A stretch of 64,000 nucleotides of DNA from Poseidonocella sp. HB161398 (GCF_005870025.1 NZ_VATA01000011.1:62001-126000), one strand, 5' to 3'. Positions 34,974 through 44,327 are shown, counted from the first letter of the stretch. The notes: generated from the letters alone by a model not told the origin. Translations and numbers: made by a program.

Positions 34974-36646
34974 GACTGACCCTGAAACTGAAGCTCATCG
35001 TCACGCTTGCGCTGCTGATCGGGGCGTCGAGCCTCGCCAGTTTCATGGCGCTCGACAGGCTTGCGGGCATGCAGCAGCGGATGGAGGACGTGGTCCATGT
35101 GCAGGCGGAGCGCGTGCGCCTGACCGAGGAGCTGGGCAAGGAGCAGCTGCGCGTGCAGCGCGATGTGCGCGAATACATCCTGGCGGAAGCCGCGGCCACC
35201 CGGGCCGAGGTGCGCAGTTCCATGGCCGCCTCGAATACCTATCACGACGAGACTTTCAGCCAGCTGCGCGCCATTGCCAGCGAAGCGGGGCGCGCGGAGA
35301 TGGAGCGCTACCAGCAGGTTCTCGACGAGATCCGCAGCACGAATGACCGCGCGATGACGATGGCGGACCGGAACGACGCCCTCGGCGCCTTCCGCTTGGT
35401 CAATGGCGAGGGCAAGAGCCACTGGCAGGACATGGAAAGCGGCCTCGATGCCATTCTGGCGCGCAATGTCGAGATGCTCTCGGCGGCGGCGGAAAGCGCC
35501 GCCCGGAGCTACGCCTCGTCCCGCAATCTGACGATTGCCATCATGATCGGCATCGCCGCGGTCGGCGCCTGCGCCGGGCTCTGGATCGTCATGACGATTT
35601 CAAGCGGGCTCAGCCGCGGCATCCAGCTGGCGCGCAAGGTCTCCGGGGGAGATCTGACGGAGACGGTCGATGTGCGCTCCAATGACGAGGTTGCCGATCT
35701 GCTGCGCGCGCTCAACGAGATGGTGACGCAGCTGCGCCGCGTGGTCGGCGAGGTGGCCGGCGGCTCGGCCCAGGTCGCCTCCGGGTCGGGCGAGATGGCC
35801 GCGACGGCCGAACAGCTCAGCCAGGGCGCGACCGAGCAGGCCTCCTCGACCGAGGAGGCGTCGAGCTCGATGGAGCAGATGGCCGCCAATATCAAGCAGA
35901 CCGCCGACAATGCCGCCGAGACCGAGACGATGGCGGCGAAATCGGCGCAGGACGCGCGCGACAGCGGCGTCGCCGTGGCCGAGGCGGTGCGGGCGATGAA
36001 GACCATTTCCGAGCGGATCCTCGTCGTCCAGGAGATCGCCCGCCAGACCGACCTGCTGGCGCTGAACGCCGCGGTGGAGGCCGCCCGCGCGGGCGAGCAT
36101 GGCCGCGGCTTCGCGGTCGTCGCCTCCGAGGTGCGCAAGCTCGCGGAGCGCAGCCAGACCGCCGCGGGCGAGATCAGCGGCCTGTCGGGCACCACGGTCC
36201 AGGCGGCCGAGGATGCCGGCAAGATGCTGGAGAGCCTGGTGCCCGATATCGAGCAGACCGCGGGGCTGGTCGCGCAGATCTCCTCGGCCAGCCAGGAGCT
36301 GGCCACCGGGGCGGGCCAGGTCAACCTGGCGATCCAGCAGCTCGACAAGGTCACGCAGGAGAACACCTCGGCCTCCGAGCAGCTCTCCTCCACCGCCGAG
36401 GAGCTGTCTGCCCAGGCCGAGGGGCTGCGCAACGCGATGTCCTTCTTCCGCCTCGACGACCGGCCGCGCAATGCCGCGGGCCAGCCGCCCGAGCGGCGCA
36501 AGGCGGCGCGGCCGAATGCCGGTCCGGCCCGCGGCCGCGAGCTGCAGGGCGGCGGCTTCGATTTCGACCTCGGCACCGGCGAGGACGCGCTTGACGCCGC
36601 CTTCACCCGCCATGCCGAGGGACGCCGCCAGAGCCCGGCCGCGTGA
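34970..36646 (+). CDS. Methyl-accepting chemotaxis protein
   Basis: A 558-residue transmembrane chemoreceptor. TM1 is at residues 6-28, a four-helix-bundle periplasmic sensor spans about 30-185, TM2 188-210, HAMP about 211-262, then the long cytoplasmic coiled coil. The conserved hairpin tip that contacts CheA/CheW is [20 protein letters not shown] and continues [17 protein letters not shown] (355-390). Methylation-type Gln/Glu pairs occur around 290-305. The C terminus (EGRRQSPAA) lacks a CheR-tethering pentapeptide. It sits in the middle of the che operon, so it is probably the principal or cognate receptor of this pathway. The ligand is unknown. Confidence 0.96.
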   Translation: MRLTLKLKLIVTLALLIGASSLASFMALDRLAGMQQRMEDVVHVQAERVRLTEELGKEQLRVQRDVREYILAEAAATRAEVRSSMAASNTYHDETFSQLRAIASEAGRAEMERYQQVLDEIRSTNDRAMTMADRNDALGAFRLVNGEGKSHWQDMESGLDAILARNVEMLSAAAESAARSYASSRNLTIAIMIGIAAVGACAGLWIVMTISSGLSRGIQLARKVSGGDLTETVDVRSNDEVADLLRALNEMVTQLRRVVGEVAGGSAQVASGSGEMAATAEQLSQGATEQASSTEEASSSMEQMAANIKQTADNAAETETMAAKSAQDARDSGVAVAEAVRAMKTISERILVVQEIARQTDLLALNAAVEAARAGEHGRGFAVVASEVRKLAERSQTAAGEISGLSGTTVQAAEDAGKMLESLVPDIEQTAGLVAQISSASQELATGAGQVNLAIQQLDKVTQENTSASEQLSSTAEELSAQAEGLRNAMSFFRLDDRPRNAAGQPPERRKAARPNAGPARGRELQGGGFDFDLGTGEDALDAAFTRHAEGRRQSPAA

Positions 36647-37140
36647 GTGCCATGCAGCGGGCCGAGACCGTCGTCACCTTCGCGCTGGAGCGGACCATTT
36701 TCGCCATCGAGGTGCGCAACGTTCAGGAGATCCTGTCGCATGTGCCCGCGACCCGCCTGCCGCGGGCGCCCGCGCATCTGCTCGGGCTGATCGACGTGCG
36801 GGGCCGCTCGGTGCCGCTTGTCGACCTGCGGCTGCTCCTTGGCGAGACGCCGCGCGAAGAGGATGACCAGACCCGGGTGATCCTGCTCTGGGTCGGCCAG
36901 GGCGGGAGCCGCTACCTGGTGGCGCTGCGTGTCGACCGGGTGATCGAGGTGGCGCTGCTCGACGAGGACGGCCGGGTCTCGGCGCTGGAGGAAAGCGCGC
37001 TCTTCGACTGGGACGAGCGCATGGTGGAGGGAATCGGCCGCCGCGACGGGCAGTTCGTCATCCTGCTCAGGCTGGCGGCGATGTTCGATCCGGCGGTGGC
37101 GGCAGCGGCGAAGGCCAATGCGCCGCCCTCGGCGGCATGA
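36643..37140 (+). CDS. cheW: CheW coupling protein, second copy
   Basis: A 165-residue CheW-domain protein ([40 protein letters not shown]). It is distinct from the first CheW, so receptor arrays may use both. The start is probably the GTG at 36643, which overlaps the receptor stop as GTGA like other junctions here; an ATG three codons later is the alternative. It overlaps cheR by four bases. Confidence 0.94.
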   Translation: MSAMQRAETVVTFALERTIFAIEVRNVQEILSHVPATRLPRAPAHLLGLIDVRGRSVPLVDLRLLLGETPREEDDQTRVILLWVGQGGSRYLVALRVDRVIEVALLDEDGRVSALEESALFDWDERMVEGIGRRDGQFVILLRLAAMFDPAVAAAAKANAPPSAA

Positions 37141-37988
37141 GCCTTGCCATGGCGGAACCTGCTCTCAGGCGGCGGCTGCGCGACATGCTCCTGGAGACGA
37201 CCGGGATCAAGATCCCGGACAGCAAGACGCCGATGATGGAATCGCGCCTGCGCCGGCGCATCACCCATTGCGGCGCCTCCGGGCTGGACGACTACCTGGC
37301 CTATGTCTTCCAGGGCGGCGGGCTCAGCGAGGAATGGCCGCATGTGGTGGACGCGATGACCACCAACAAGACCGATTTCTTCCGCGAGCCCGCGCATTTC
37401 GACATGATGGCGCATCGCGTCCTGCCCGAGGCGCTGGCCGGGACGCGGCCCGGCACGCACCGCCGTTTCCGGCTGTGGAGCGCGGCCGCCTCGACCGGGG
37501 CGGAGGCCTATTCGCTGGCGATGCTGCTGGCCGAGGCCGCGCTGGCTGCGCCGCAGCTCGACTGGGCGATCCTGGGCACCGACATCTCGCCCTCGGTCCT
37601 GGCCAAGGCGCGCCGCGCGATCTATCCGGTGGCCGAGCTGGCCCCGGTCTCGCCGCCGCGCCGCGCCCGCTTCGTGATGAGCGGCACCTGCCCCGACGGC
37701 CAGGCCTCCGGACGGATCGTGCCAGAGCTGCGCCGCCGGGTCCGCTTCGCCGAGCTTAACCTCATGGAGATGCCCTACCCGGTAGACACGGAGCTGGACG
37801 CGATCTTCCTGAGGAATGTCCTCATCTACTTCACACCGGACACCCAGGCCGCGGTGATTGCGGCGCTGGTGCCGCATCTCAGACAAGGAGGCTACCTGTT
37901 TGTCGGACATGCCGAATCCATGGTGGTCGATCACCCCGAGCTGGTCCAGCTCGCGCCCGCGGCCTTCGTCAAGCGGCGCCGGAACTGA
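37137..37988 (+). CDS. cheR: Chemotaxis protein methyltransferase CheR
   Basis: A 283-residue S-adenosylmethionine-dependent glutamate O-methyltransferase for chemoreceptors. The N-terminal helical domain has ETTGIKIPDSKTPMMESRLR and the TTNKTDFFREPAHFD motif. The SAM site is LWSAAASTGAEAYSLAM and WAILGTDISPSVLAKAR, and IFLRNVLIYF precedes the C-terminal GYLFVGHAES. Coupled to cheW by ATGA. Confidence 0.96.
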   Translation: MSLAMAEPALRRRLRDMLLETTGIKIPDSKTPMMESRLRRRITHCGASGLDDYLAYVFQGGGLSEEWPHVVDAMTTNKTDFFREPAHFDMMAHRVLPEALAGTRPGTHRRFRLWSAAASTGAEAYSLAMLLAEAALAAPQLDWAILGTDISPSVLAKARRAIYPVAELAPVSPPRRARFVMSGTCPDGQASGRIVPELRRRVRFAELNLMEMPYPVDTELDAIFLRNVLIYFTPDTQAAVIAALVPHLRQGGYLFVGHAESMVVDHPELVQLAPAAFVKRRRN

Positions 37989-38003
37989 ACGGGGAGCGCG
38001 GGC

Positions 38004-39104
38004 ATGCCGACCGTGAATGTCCTGATCGTCGATGACAGCGCCGCCGCGCGGGCGGGGCTGAAACGGCTCCTGGACGCCGATCCCGGCATTTCCGTGATCG
38101 GCATGGCGGGCGACGCCTTCGACGCGGCGCAGCAGATGCGCCGCCGCCTGCCGGACGTGATGATCCTCGATCTGGCGCTGCCGAAGATGGACGGGCTGAC
38201 TTTCCTGGGAAAGATCATGGCGCAGCATCCGATGCCCGTGCTGATCTGCTCGAGCCATGCAGGCTCGGGTTCCGACCAGGCCTTCCGCGCGCTGGAGCTG
38301 GGCGCGGCCGGGGTGATCGCCAAGCCGCGGATCGCCAGCCAGCAGGACCGGGACGAGGCGCAGGTCGCGCTCTGCGACGCGGTGCGCGCCGCGGCGGCCA
38401 CGGCGTCAGGCCGGACCGCGCGCGCGCGGCCGGCCCCGCCCGCCGCGGCGCGGCCCGGGCCGAAGCTGACCGCCGATGCCGTGCTGCCGCCTGCGCGGCC
38501 GGTCGCGGGCCATGCGGTGCGCGGCGGCCCGCTCGTGGCGATTGGCGCCTCGACCGGCGGGACCGAGGCGCTGCTCGCGCTCCTGCGCGCGCTGCCGCCC
38601 GCCGCGCCGCCGATCGCCATCGTCCAGCACATGCCGGAGAATTTTACCGCCGCCTTCGCCCGCCGTCTCGACGGGCTCTGCGCGATCGAGGTGCGCGAGG
38701 CGCAGACCGGCGACCATGTGGCGCCCGGCCAGGCCCTGATCGCCCCGGGCAACCGGCACATGGCGCTCCTGCGCCAGGGCACCGGCTACCGGGTCAACAT
38801 CCTCGAGGGCCCCTATGTCGCGCGCCACCGCCCCTCGGTCGACGTGCTCTTCCGCTCGGCGGCGCAGCAGGCCGGGCAGGGCGCGCTCGGCGTGCTGATG
38901 ACCGGGATGGGCGATGACGGCGCGCGCGGGCTGCGCGAGATGCGCGATTTCGGCGCCCAGACTTTCGTCCAGGACGAGGCGAGCTGCGTGGTCTTCGGCA
39001 TGCCGAAGGAGGCGCTGGCGATGGGCGGTGCCGCCCGGTCGGTGCCGCTCCAGCGGATCGCGGGCGAGATCATGCGCTGGTCCGGGGGGCAGGTCGTGGC
39101 ATGA
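38004..39104 (+). CDS. cheB: Chemotaxis methylesterase/deamidase CheB
   Basis: A 366-residue protein: an N-terminal receiver with phosphoacceptor Asp56 in MILDLALPKMDG, an Ala/Pro-rich linker (about 130-172), and the C-terminal methylesterase. The esterase catalytic triad is Ser183 in IGASTGGTEA, His209 in IVQHMPENFT and the aspartate in LMTGMGDDGARG. It removes methyl groups from the receptor once phosphorylated by CheA. No cheD gene is present in the operon. It overlaps the following gene by four bases. Confidence 0.96.
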   Translation: MPTVNVLIVDDSAAARAGLKRLLDADPGISVIGMAGDAFDAAQQMRRRLPDVMILDLALPKMDGLTFLGKIMAQHPMPVLICSSHAGSGSDQAFRALELGAAGVIAKPRIASQQDRDEAQVALCDAVRAAAATASGRTARARPAPPAAARPGPKLTADAVLPPARPVAGHAVRGGPLVAIGASTGGTEALLALLRALPPAAPPIAIVQHMPENFTAAFARRLDGLCAIEVREAQTGDHVAPGQALIAPGNRHMALLRQGTGYRVNILEGPYVARHRPSVDVLFRSAAQQAGQGALGVLMTGMGDDGARGLREMRDFGAQTFVQDEASCVVFGMPKEALAMGGAARSVPLQRIAGEIMRWSGGQVVA

Positions 39105-40702
39105 CGGCAGGATCCCGCGGAACCGGCGGCGCGGCGCCCTGGCGCGAGGCGGAGGAGCTCCGCCGCCGCATCGAGCCGGTCTTCGACCAGGCGCTGGAGC
39201 AGATCTTCGACCTCTTCGGGCGGCTCGATACCGGCCGCGACATGCTCTCGGCCCTGGCCGAGAAGGTCGGCGGCGAAACCATGGGCGAGGTTGCCGAGAT
39301 CTCGCGCCTGCTCGACGGTGCGGTCCGCCAGCTCCACGAGGAGGCGGTGTCGCGCCGCGCCGCGACCGAACGGGTCTCGCCGCTGGTGCGCCGCATCCGC
39401 GGTCACCTCGACGCGCTGCGGCGCAAGGCGCGGATGGCCTCTATGGTGGCGATGAACGCGCAGGTGGCCAGCGCCTCGGTCGGCCGCGACGAGGGCTCGC
39501 TCGACATTTTCGCGACCGAGATGCGCAGCCTGCTTGGCGGGCTCGACGGCACGATCGGCAAGATCGACGCGGCGATCTCGAAGAGCCTCGACCAGATCAT
39601 GGCGGAGCGCGAGGCCGCGGCCGCGACCGAGCGGCAGACGCTGCGCGCCGTGCTGCCCGCCATCCGCCGGATTTCCGCGCGCGCCACGGACCTGTCGCAG
39701 GATGCGCGGCTGGGCCAGGCGGCCGGGCTGCTCGGGACCCAGGTCGCGGGGTTCCGCCGCACGCTCGGCACGATCATGAACGACCTGCAATGCGGCGACG
39801 AGCTGCGCCAGCGGCTGGAGCATGTCGCCGCCATCCTCGGCGACGGCCGCGGCCTGCCGCGCGCGACCGCAGAGCTACTTGCGCTGCGGCTGCTGGAGGC
39901 GGCGGTCGCGGATTGCGGCGCGCGCCTCGCCGCCGCGCTGGCGGCGCTGCGCGGTCTGGGCGCGGACGGCTCGGCCGAGACAGGCCGCGAGATCCGCGCC
40001 ATCGGCGACAGCCTGGAGGAGATCGACGGGCTGGCGGGCCAGGCCGCCGAGCTGCAGCAGCTTCTCTCGGCCCTGCGCGAGCGCATCCCCCAGCCCGGGC
40101 GCGGCGGCGGTGCGGCGACCTTCCAGGTGCTCGATGCCGCGGCCGAAAGCATCGCCGATGTCGGCGAGCTCGACAAGCGCCTGACTGTCGTCGGGATCAA
40201 CGCCATCCTGGTGTCGGCGCGGCTCGGCGACCGCGGCAGGGCGATGAGCGCCATCGCGGTGCAGCTCAACCAGATCACCGCCGAGATCACCACCGAGATG
40301 GCGGAACTGCGCCGGACCGTGGCGGAGCTGCGCGGACTCGGCCGCGACTCCAGCCGGCTCGGCTCCTCCATCGTCGAGGTGGCAGAGGGGGCGGTGGCGA
40401 CGCTGCAGGCGCGGACGTCGGATCTGGCGGCGGGCATGAACGGCAGCAGCGCGGCGCTGGCCTCGCTTGATGCCGGTGGGATGGCGCCGATGGCCGGACG
40501 GCTTGCCGCGCTGGCGGGCGATCTGCAGCGTCTGGGAGCGCTGGCAGCCGCGGCGGCCGTTCCGGCGCCGGTCCCGCCGGGCGATCCGGACAGCTGGGCG
40601 GCGCTGCGCGCGATCTACACGATGGCGCCCGAGCGGGCGGTGCATGACGCCATCCAGGCGGCCCTGACCCCGGCGCCGAGGGAGGAGTCCCTGGCCGGCT
40701 AG
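39101..40702 (+). CDS. Cytoplasmic helical protein of the che operon with receptor-tip-like and CheZ-like motifs
   Basis: A 533-residue, almost wholly helical protein without membrane segments or HAMP domain. Two stretches recall degenerate chemoreceptor tips: MASMVAMNAQVASASVGRDE (about 112-131) and GINAILVSARLGDRGRAMSA near 365-385. In the middle, IMNDLQCGDELRQRLEHV places Asp233 and Gln237 in the DxxxQ pattern that catalyses CheY dephosphorylation in CheZ-type phosphatases. There is no cheZ elsewhere in the operon. It may be a CheY phosphatase or a soluble array component; both are inference. It ends the operon, just before a hairpin. Confidence 0.7.
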   Translation: MTAGSRGTGGAAPWREAEELRRRIEPVFDQALEQIFDLFGRLDTGRDMLSALAEKVGGETMGEVAEISRLLDGAVRQLHEEAVSRRAATERVSPLVRRIRGHLDALRRKARMASMVAMNAQVASASVGRDEGSLDIFATEMRSLLGGLDGTIGKIDAAISKSLDQIMAEREAAAATERQTLRAVLPAIRRISARATDLSQDARLGQAAGLLGTQVAGFRRTLGTIMNDLQCGDELRQRLEHVAAILGDGRGLPRATAELLALRLLEAAVADCGARLAAALAALRGLGADGSAETGREIRAIGDSLEEIDGLAGQAAELQQLLSALRERIPQPGRGGGAATFQVLDAAAESIADVGELDKRLTVVGINAILVSARLGDRGRAMSAIAVQLNQITAEITTEMAELRRTVAELRGLGRDSSRLGSSIVEVAEGAVATLQARTSDLAAGMNGSSAALASLDAGGMAPMAGRLAALAGDLQRLGALAAAAAVPAPVPPGDPDSWAALRAIYTMAPERAVHDAIQAALTPAPREESLAG

Positions 40703-40719
40703 CCCCCTGAGCCGGGGGC
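40702..40719 (+). terminator. Hairpin at the end of the che operon
   Basis: GCCCCC and GGGGGC arms with the six-base loop TGAGCC begin at the last base of the stop codon. No T-run follows. Confidence 0.5.
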
Positions 40720-42194
40720 GGGTCGGCCACGCAGGCAGCGCGGTAAGGCGGCCGGAAGTTGTGCCGTGCCGTGCCTCGCCCACAGGGGGGGTTCGGAGCG
40801 CAACCGGCAGCACGCCGTGTCTGCATGCTGCCGAGATCCGGAGTGCCGGGTGACAACCGTCCGGGCCAGTCCGGCGCGGTGATTGCCTTGGGCGATGAAC
40901 TCCAGCGGGCTGCAAAGGGTGCGCGGGCAAGGCGATCAACGCGGCCGAGCCGGAGCTTCAGACGATGGGAATTCTTGCCATGCTTGCGGCCAATGTCGGT
41001 GTCCTTAACCGGCGGGCAACCGGAATGGAGACGCGGCGGCCGACTGAAAGCGCGCCGGCTGCCTGTGGAGAGGCCGGCCGGACCGGGAGCCGGCGTGCGG
41101 CGTATGTCCTGCCTGCGAACCTGCGAAGACCCTGTTTCACGGGGCGGCCGGGTTTCCTTGCCGTGGCACGGGGCTGCCCATGGCGTCCCTGGAGCGAGTG
41201 CCGGGTGCCGCGCGACCGCTCGATTTGCGGCGCGAACCTGAAGATCGAAGCCCCCTGTTTTCCAAAGCGGCGGGGCGTCCTTCCCGCCGTCCGTCTTCGT
41301 TCATGGCGTCGCGTGAATGGGTGCCGCGGAACCGCGAATGACGGTGGCGCCGGGTCCTGCGGCCCTGGTCCGGCGGCTCCATCCTGAGCAGCCAGTCGCT
41401 GGAGGAAAGCCGCCCCGGACCCTCTCCTGAACCGTATCGCGGCCCGGCCGCGGGCGTGGTCGCGGCGCCAATTCCGCAGGTTCCTCCGGCGGGTGGATGC
41501 GAAGGTCCGGGACCGTTGCACCGGATCGCGCCTGTCCCGCCTCTCGGGCGGTTTCGAGGGGCGGGAGGGCTATCGCCGCGTGTCCATAGCGCGTCCAGCG
41601 GGCGCTATCGGCGGAGTAGCTGCCGGTCTTCTGATCCGGTGCGAGCTGGCCGAGCCGTTCCGGGGGCATGGACGCATCGCCAATGTCGCGGCCGGGGAAC
41701 TCCGACGCCCGGGGGCTGGTGCGCTTTCGTCATTGCCGGGCTGGACCTGGCGCCGGACCCGGCCTCAGGAGCCGCCACGCTCGACCGCTTTCCGCGCGCC
41801 GGCGCCCTCGATGCCGACTTCCAGCAGATGCGGTAGCCGCTCCGGCCCGCGAAAGGGATGGCTGCGGGGGACCTCCTGCGTGCGGGACCGCGTGCCGGCC
41901 GTCGGCGCAGATCTGTGCGGGCTGTTCAGGCGCAGGAGGCTCCGGAAGTTCCCTGCCGCCTGCCGGACCGCCAGGCCGCGACGCACTTCGGCCGTCGGGC
42001 AGTCCGGTTTGCGGTGCCGCTTTCGCCGGTCTGCGGGGCGCGGCCTGTCCGGCCGTCGATGCCCTTTCGGGGACCGCGCCAGAGCGTCCGCGCGCCGAGC
42101 CGGTCCGCCCGGGCCCGTCGGCGATCACGCCGGGACCTCGCGGTGCCACCCTTTTCCGCGTCTGCGCGGCAGGGCTGCCGGGACGGCGGCGGGC
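40720..42194. other. 1.5-kb gene-free, high-GC spacer
   Basis: No frame on either strand gives recognisable protein. The open frames present are Arg/Pro/Gly-rich and have no family motif. An imperfect direct repeat lies at 41113-41340. The spacer separates the che operon from the Zur-type hisI region. A decayed gene or an RNA cannot be excluded. Confidence 0.6.
41113..41340. repeat. Imperfect direct repeat, unit about 115 bp
   Basis: Two copies start at GCGAACCTG (about 41115 and 41233) and run in parallel through CGAAGNCCCTGTTT, CATGGCGTC and GAGTGCCG/GGGTGCCG to about 41219 and 41340. They are roughly two-thirds identical with small indels. On the minus strand both encode a shared GT(H/R)SRDAM in one frame, but no recognised protein. 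Confidence 0.55.
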
Positions 42195-42223
42195 TTGCCT
42201 TCTGCCGGATCCTGCAGTTATAG
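42195..42223 (+). promoter_or_regulatory. Candidate hisI promoter
   Basis: TTGCCT (42195-42200) and TTATAG (42218-42223) are 17 bp apart. The Zur-like palindrome begins four bases further on, a position suited to repression. Confidence 0.55.
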
Positions 42224-42226
42224 GGG

Positions 42227-42241
42227 TGTTATAGTATAACA
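42227..42241. promoter_or_regulatory. Zur-box-like operator
   Basis: TGTTATAGTATAACA is a perfect palindrome of two seven-base arms around a single G. It matches the TGTTATA/TATAACA core of proteobacterial Zur sites. It lies 24 bases before the hisI ATG in a small AT-rich island within otherwise GC-rich DNA, which supports function. No zur or znu genes are in the window. Confidence 0.75.
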
Positions 42242-42264
42242 TTAATCAGGAGCGCCGCCCAGCC

Positions 42265-42729
42265 ATGCCCCTCTTCGCCCCCCGCCTTTCCGTCGCCCAG
42301 GTCGAGGAAGGTACCGACCTCGCCCCGAAATTCGACGCCGAGGGCCTGATCCCGGTGGTTGCGACCGATGCCGGAAGCGGCGAGGTGCTGATGATGGGCG
42401 TGATGACGGCCGAGGCGCTGCGCCTGAGCATCGAGACCGGCGAGGCGCATTACTGGAGCCGGTCGCGGGGCTGCCTCTGGCGCAAGGGGGCAACCAGCGG
42501 GCTGGTGCAGAAGATCGCCGAGCTGCGCATCGACGACGACCAGGACGCGGTCTGGCTCCGGGTCCGTATCGCGGGCGGGGCGAGCTGCCATGTCGGCTAC
42601 CGCTCCTGCTTCTACCGCAGCGTGCCGCTGGGCCGTGCGGCGCGGCCGGAGCTGGCCTTTGCCGAGGCGGAGAAGGTCTTCGACCCGGAGGCGGTCTATG
42701 GCGATGCGCCCAATCCCACCCGGCTCTGA
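42265..42729 (+). CDS. hisI: Phosphoribosyl-AMP cyclohydrolase paralogue (HisI2-type) with altered zinc site
   Basis: A 154-residue HisI protein, catalysing ring opening of phosphoribosyl-AMP in histidine synthesis. Recognised by [38 protein letters not shown] and [11 protein letters not shown]. Of the three cysteines that bind catalytic zinc in characterised HisI proteins, those of CHxG (Cys108) and SCF (Cys115) are present. The one expected in the DCD motif is replaced by Asp91 (RIDDDQDAV). With the Zur-like palindrome upstream, this suggests a low-zinc or alternative-metal isozyme of a housekeeping HisI located elsewhere. It is not within a his operon. AGGAG lies 13 bases before the ATG. 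Confidence 0.88.
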   Translation: MPLFAPRLSVAQVEEGTDLAPKFDAEGLIPVVATDAGSGEVLMMGVMTAEALRLSIETGEAHYWSRSRGCLWRKGATSGLVQKIAELRIDDDQDAVWLRVRIAGGASCHVGYRSCFYRSVPLGRAARPELAFAEAEKVFDPEAVYGDAPNPTRL

Positions 42730-43372
42730 TCCGGACGGCGCCTGGATGGCGCGGGCGCTGGAGCGGGCGGCGGCGGTGCGGGGGCGGGTCTGGCCGAACC
42801 CGCCGGTCGGCTGCGTGATCGTCGGGCAGGGCGCCGGGATCGCGGCCGGGGCCACCTGCCCGGGCGGGCGGCCCCATGCCGAGCGCGTGGCGCTGGAGCG
42901 GGCGGGGCCGCGGGCGCGGGGCGCGACGCTCTACGTGACGCTGGAGCCCTGCTGCCACTGGGGGCGCACGCCGCCCTGCGCCGATGCGATCATCGCGGCC
43001 GGCGTGGCGCGGGTGGTCGCGGCGATGCAGGATCCCGATCCGCGGGTCGATGGCGGCGGCTTCGCGCGGCTGCGCGCCGCGGGGATCGCAGTCACGGTGG
43101 GGCCGGGCCGGGCGCGTGCGGAAGAGATCATGGCTGGCTTCCTCTGGCGGCTGCGCACCGGCCGGCCGCTTCTTGTCGCGCCCGGAACGCCGGGGGCCGA
43201 TGCCGCGCTCCGCTGGGAGGCGGCGGGGCCGGTGCTGGCTTTCGCCGACGGAAGCCGCGAGCGGGCCGGGGTGCTCGGGGCGAGGTTTCTCGACGGGCTC
43301 GGGCGCCGCGGGCTGACCAGCCTCGCCCTCGATGCCGCCGATCCGCGCCTTGCGGCCCTGAGGGCGAGTTGA
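42698..43372 (+). CDS. RibD-like deaminase with truncated reductase part
   Basis: A 224-residue protein whose first 150 residues are a cytidine-deaminase-fold RibD deaminase (diaminohydroxyphosphoribosylaminopyrimidine deaminase, riboflavin synthesis). Zinc ligands are His60 in PHAERVAL and Cys85/Cys94 in [12 protein letters not shown], with catalytic Glu62. Full RibD proteins have about 360 residues; here the reductase domain stops about 75 residues after its [14 protein letters not shown] start and lacks its NADPH site. The ATG at 42698 has GGAGG six bases upstream and overlaps hisI by 32 bases, so both genes are co-translated and probably under the same Zur-like control. Confidence 0.8.
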   Translation: MAMRPIPPGSDPDGAWMARALERAAAVRGRVWPNPPVGCVIVGQGAGIAAGATCPGGRPHAERVALERAGPRARGATLYVTLEPCCHWGRTPPCADAIIAAGVARVVAAMQDPDPRVDGGGFARLRAAGIAVTVGPGRARAEEIMAGFLWRLRTGRPLLVAPGTPGADAALRWEAAGPVLAFADGSRERAGVLGARFLDGLGRRGLTSLALDAADPRLAALRAS

Positions 43373-43403
43373 CAGCGCCCGGCCGCGCTGCACAGTAGCC
43401 GCC

Positions 43404-44327
43404 ATGATCGGCTTCCGCGACATCGAGATCATCCGCGAGGTGGTCCGCCAGGGCAGCTTCCGCGGCGCGGCCGAGAGCCTCGGCATCGCGCAATCGGCCA
43501 TTTCCAAGCGGATCCGCCATCTCGAGGACCGGCTGAAGATCACCATTTTCGAACGGGTCGGCCGCGGCGTGCGGCTGAGCGCGGTGGGGCGCAGGCTCTA
43601 CGAGGAGGCCGAGATCCTCGCCGCGCAGCGCGACCGGATCATCGGCGAGCTGACCCATGACGTGATCGCCGGGACGGTGCGGCTGGGCGTGGCCGAGACG
43701 ATGACCCACAGCTTCCTGACCGGGCTGCTGACGCCGCTGCATGCCGCGCATCCGCAGCTGCGCTTCGAGATCTCGATCGACACCTCGGACCGGATGGCGC
43801 AGGCGCTGGCCGAGGACCAGCTCGATTTCATCGTCGTGCTGCGCGACCAGGCGCCGCCCGGGATGCAGGCGGTGCCGCTGATGGCGGTGCATCTGGGCTG
43901 GTACGTCTCGCCCGCGCATTTCCGCCTGCCCGACCCGGCCGGGATCGCCGACCTGGCGCCGCATCCGGTGGTCTCCTTCTCGAAGACGACCATGCCCCAC
44001 CGGCGGGTGCTGGAGATGCTCGCGCTGCAGCGCCAGCGCGCGGTGCCGGTGCATGGCTCGGCCTCGCTGGCGACGATGATGCATCTCGTGTCCCAGGGCT
44101 TCGGCCTCGGCACGCTGCCCAGGATGCTGGTGGCGCACTGGCCGCAATTCGGGCTGGAGGAAATCGCGGTCGCCGAAGAGGCGCGTCTGCCCGACCTGCA
44201 ATTCGTCCTGTGCTATGACGCGGAAAAGAATGCGAAAATCGGCCGGGAGCTCAGCCGGTTCGCGCGGGCGGCGGCGGATGAAATGATCACTTCAGGTGAT
44301 CGGTTTTGCAGTAAAATGAACTATTGA
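43404..44327 (+). CDS. LysR-family regulator, probable activator of the D-glutamate/5-oxoproline operon
   Basis: A 307-residue LysR regulator: helix-turn-helix DIEIIREVVRQGSFRGAAES with LGIAQSAISKRIRHLEDRL (about 4-45), and a periplasmic-binding-protein-like effector domain (VRLGVAETMTHSFLTGLLTP, GFGLGTLPRMLVAHWP). It is read in the same direction as, and 55 bases ahead of, the D-glutamate-cyclase-like gene, which is unusual because LysR genes are mostly divergent. The short interval contains GATCGATC/CTTCCCC patches but no clear T-N11-A box. Confidence 0.93.
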   Translation: MIGFRDIEIIREVVRQGSFRGAAESLGIAQSAISKRIRHLEDRLKITIFERVGRGVRLSAVGRRLYEEAEILAAQRDRIIGELTHDVIAGTVRLGVAETMTHSFLTGLLTPLHAAHPQLRFEISIDTSDRMAQALAEDQLDFIVVLRDQAPPGMQAVPLMAVHLGWYVSPAHFRLPDPAGIADLAPHPVVSFSKTTMPHRRVLEMLALQRQRAVPVHGSASLATMMHLVSQGFGLGTLPRMLVAHWPQFGLEEIAVAEEARLPDLQFVLCYDAEKNAKIGRELSRFARAAADEMITSGDRFCSKMNY

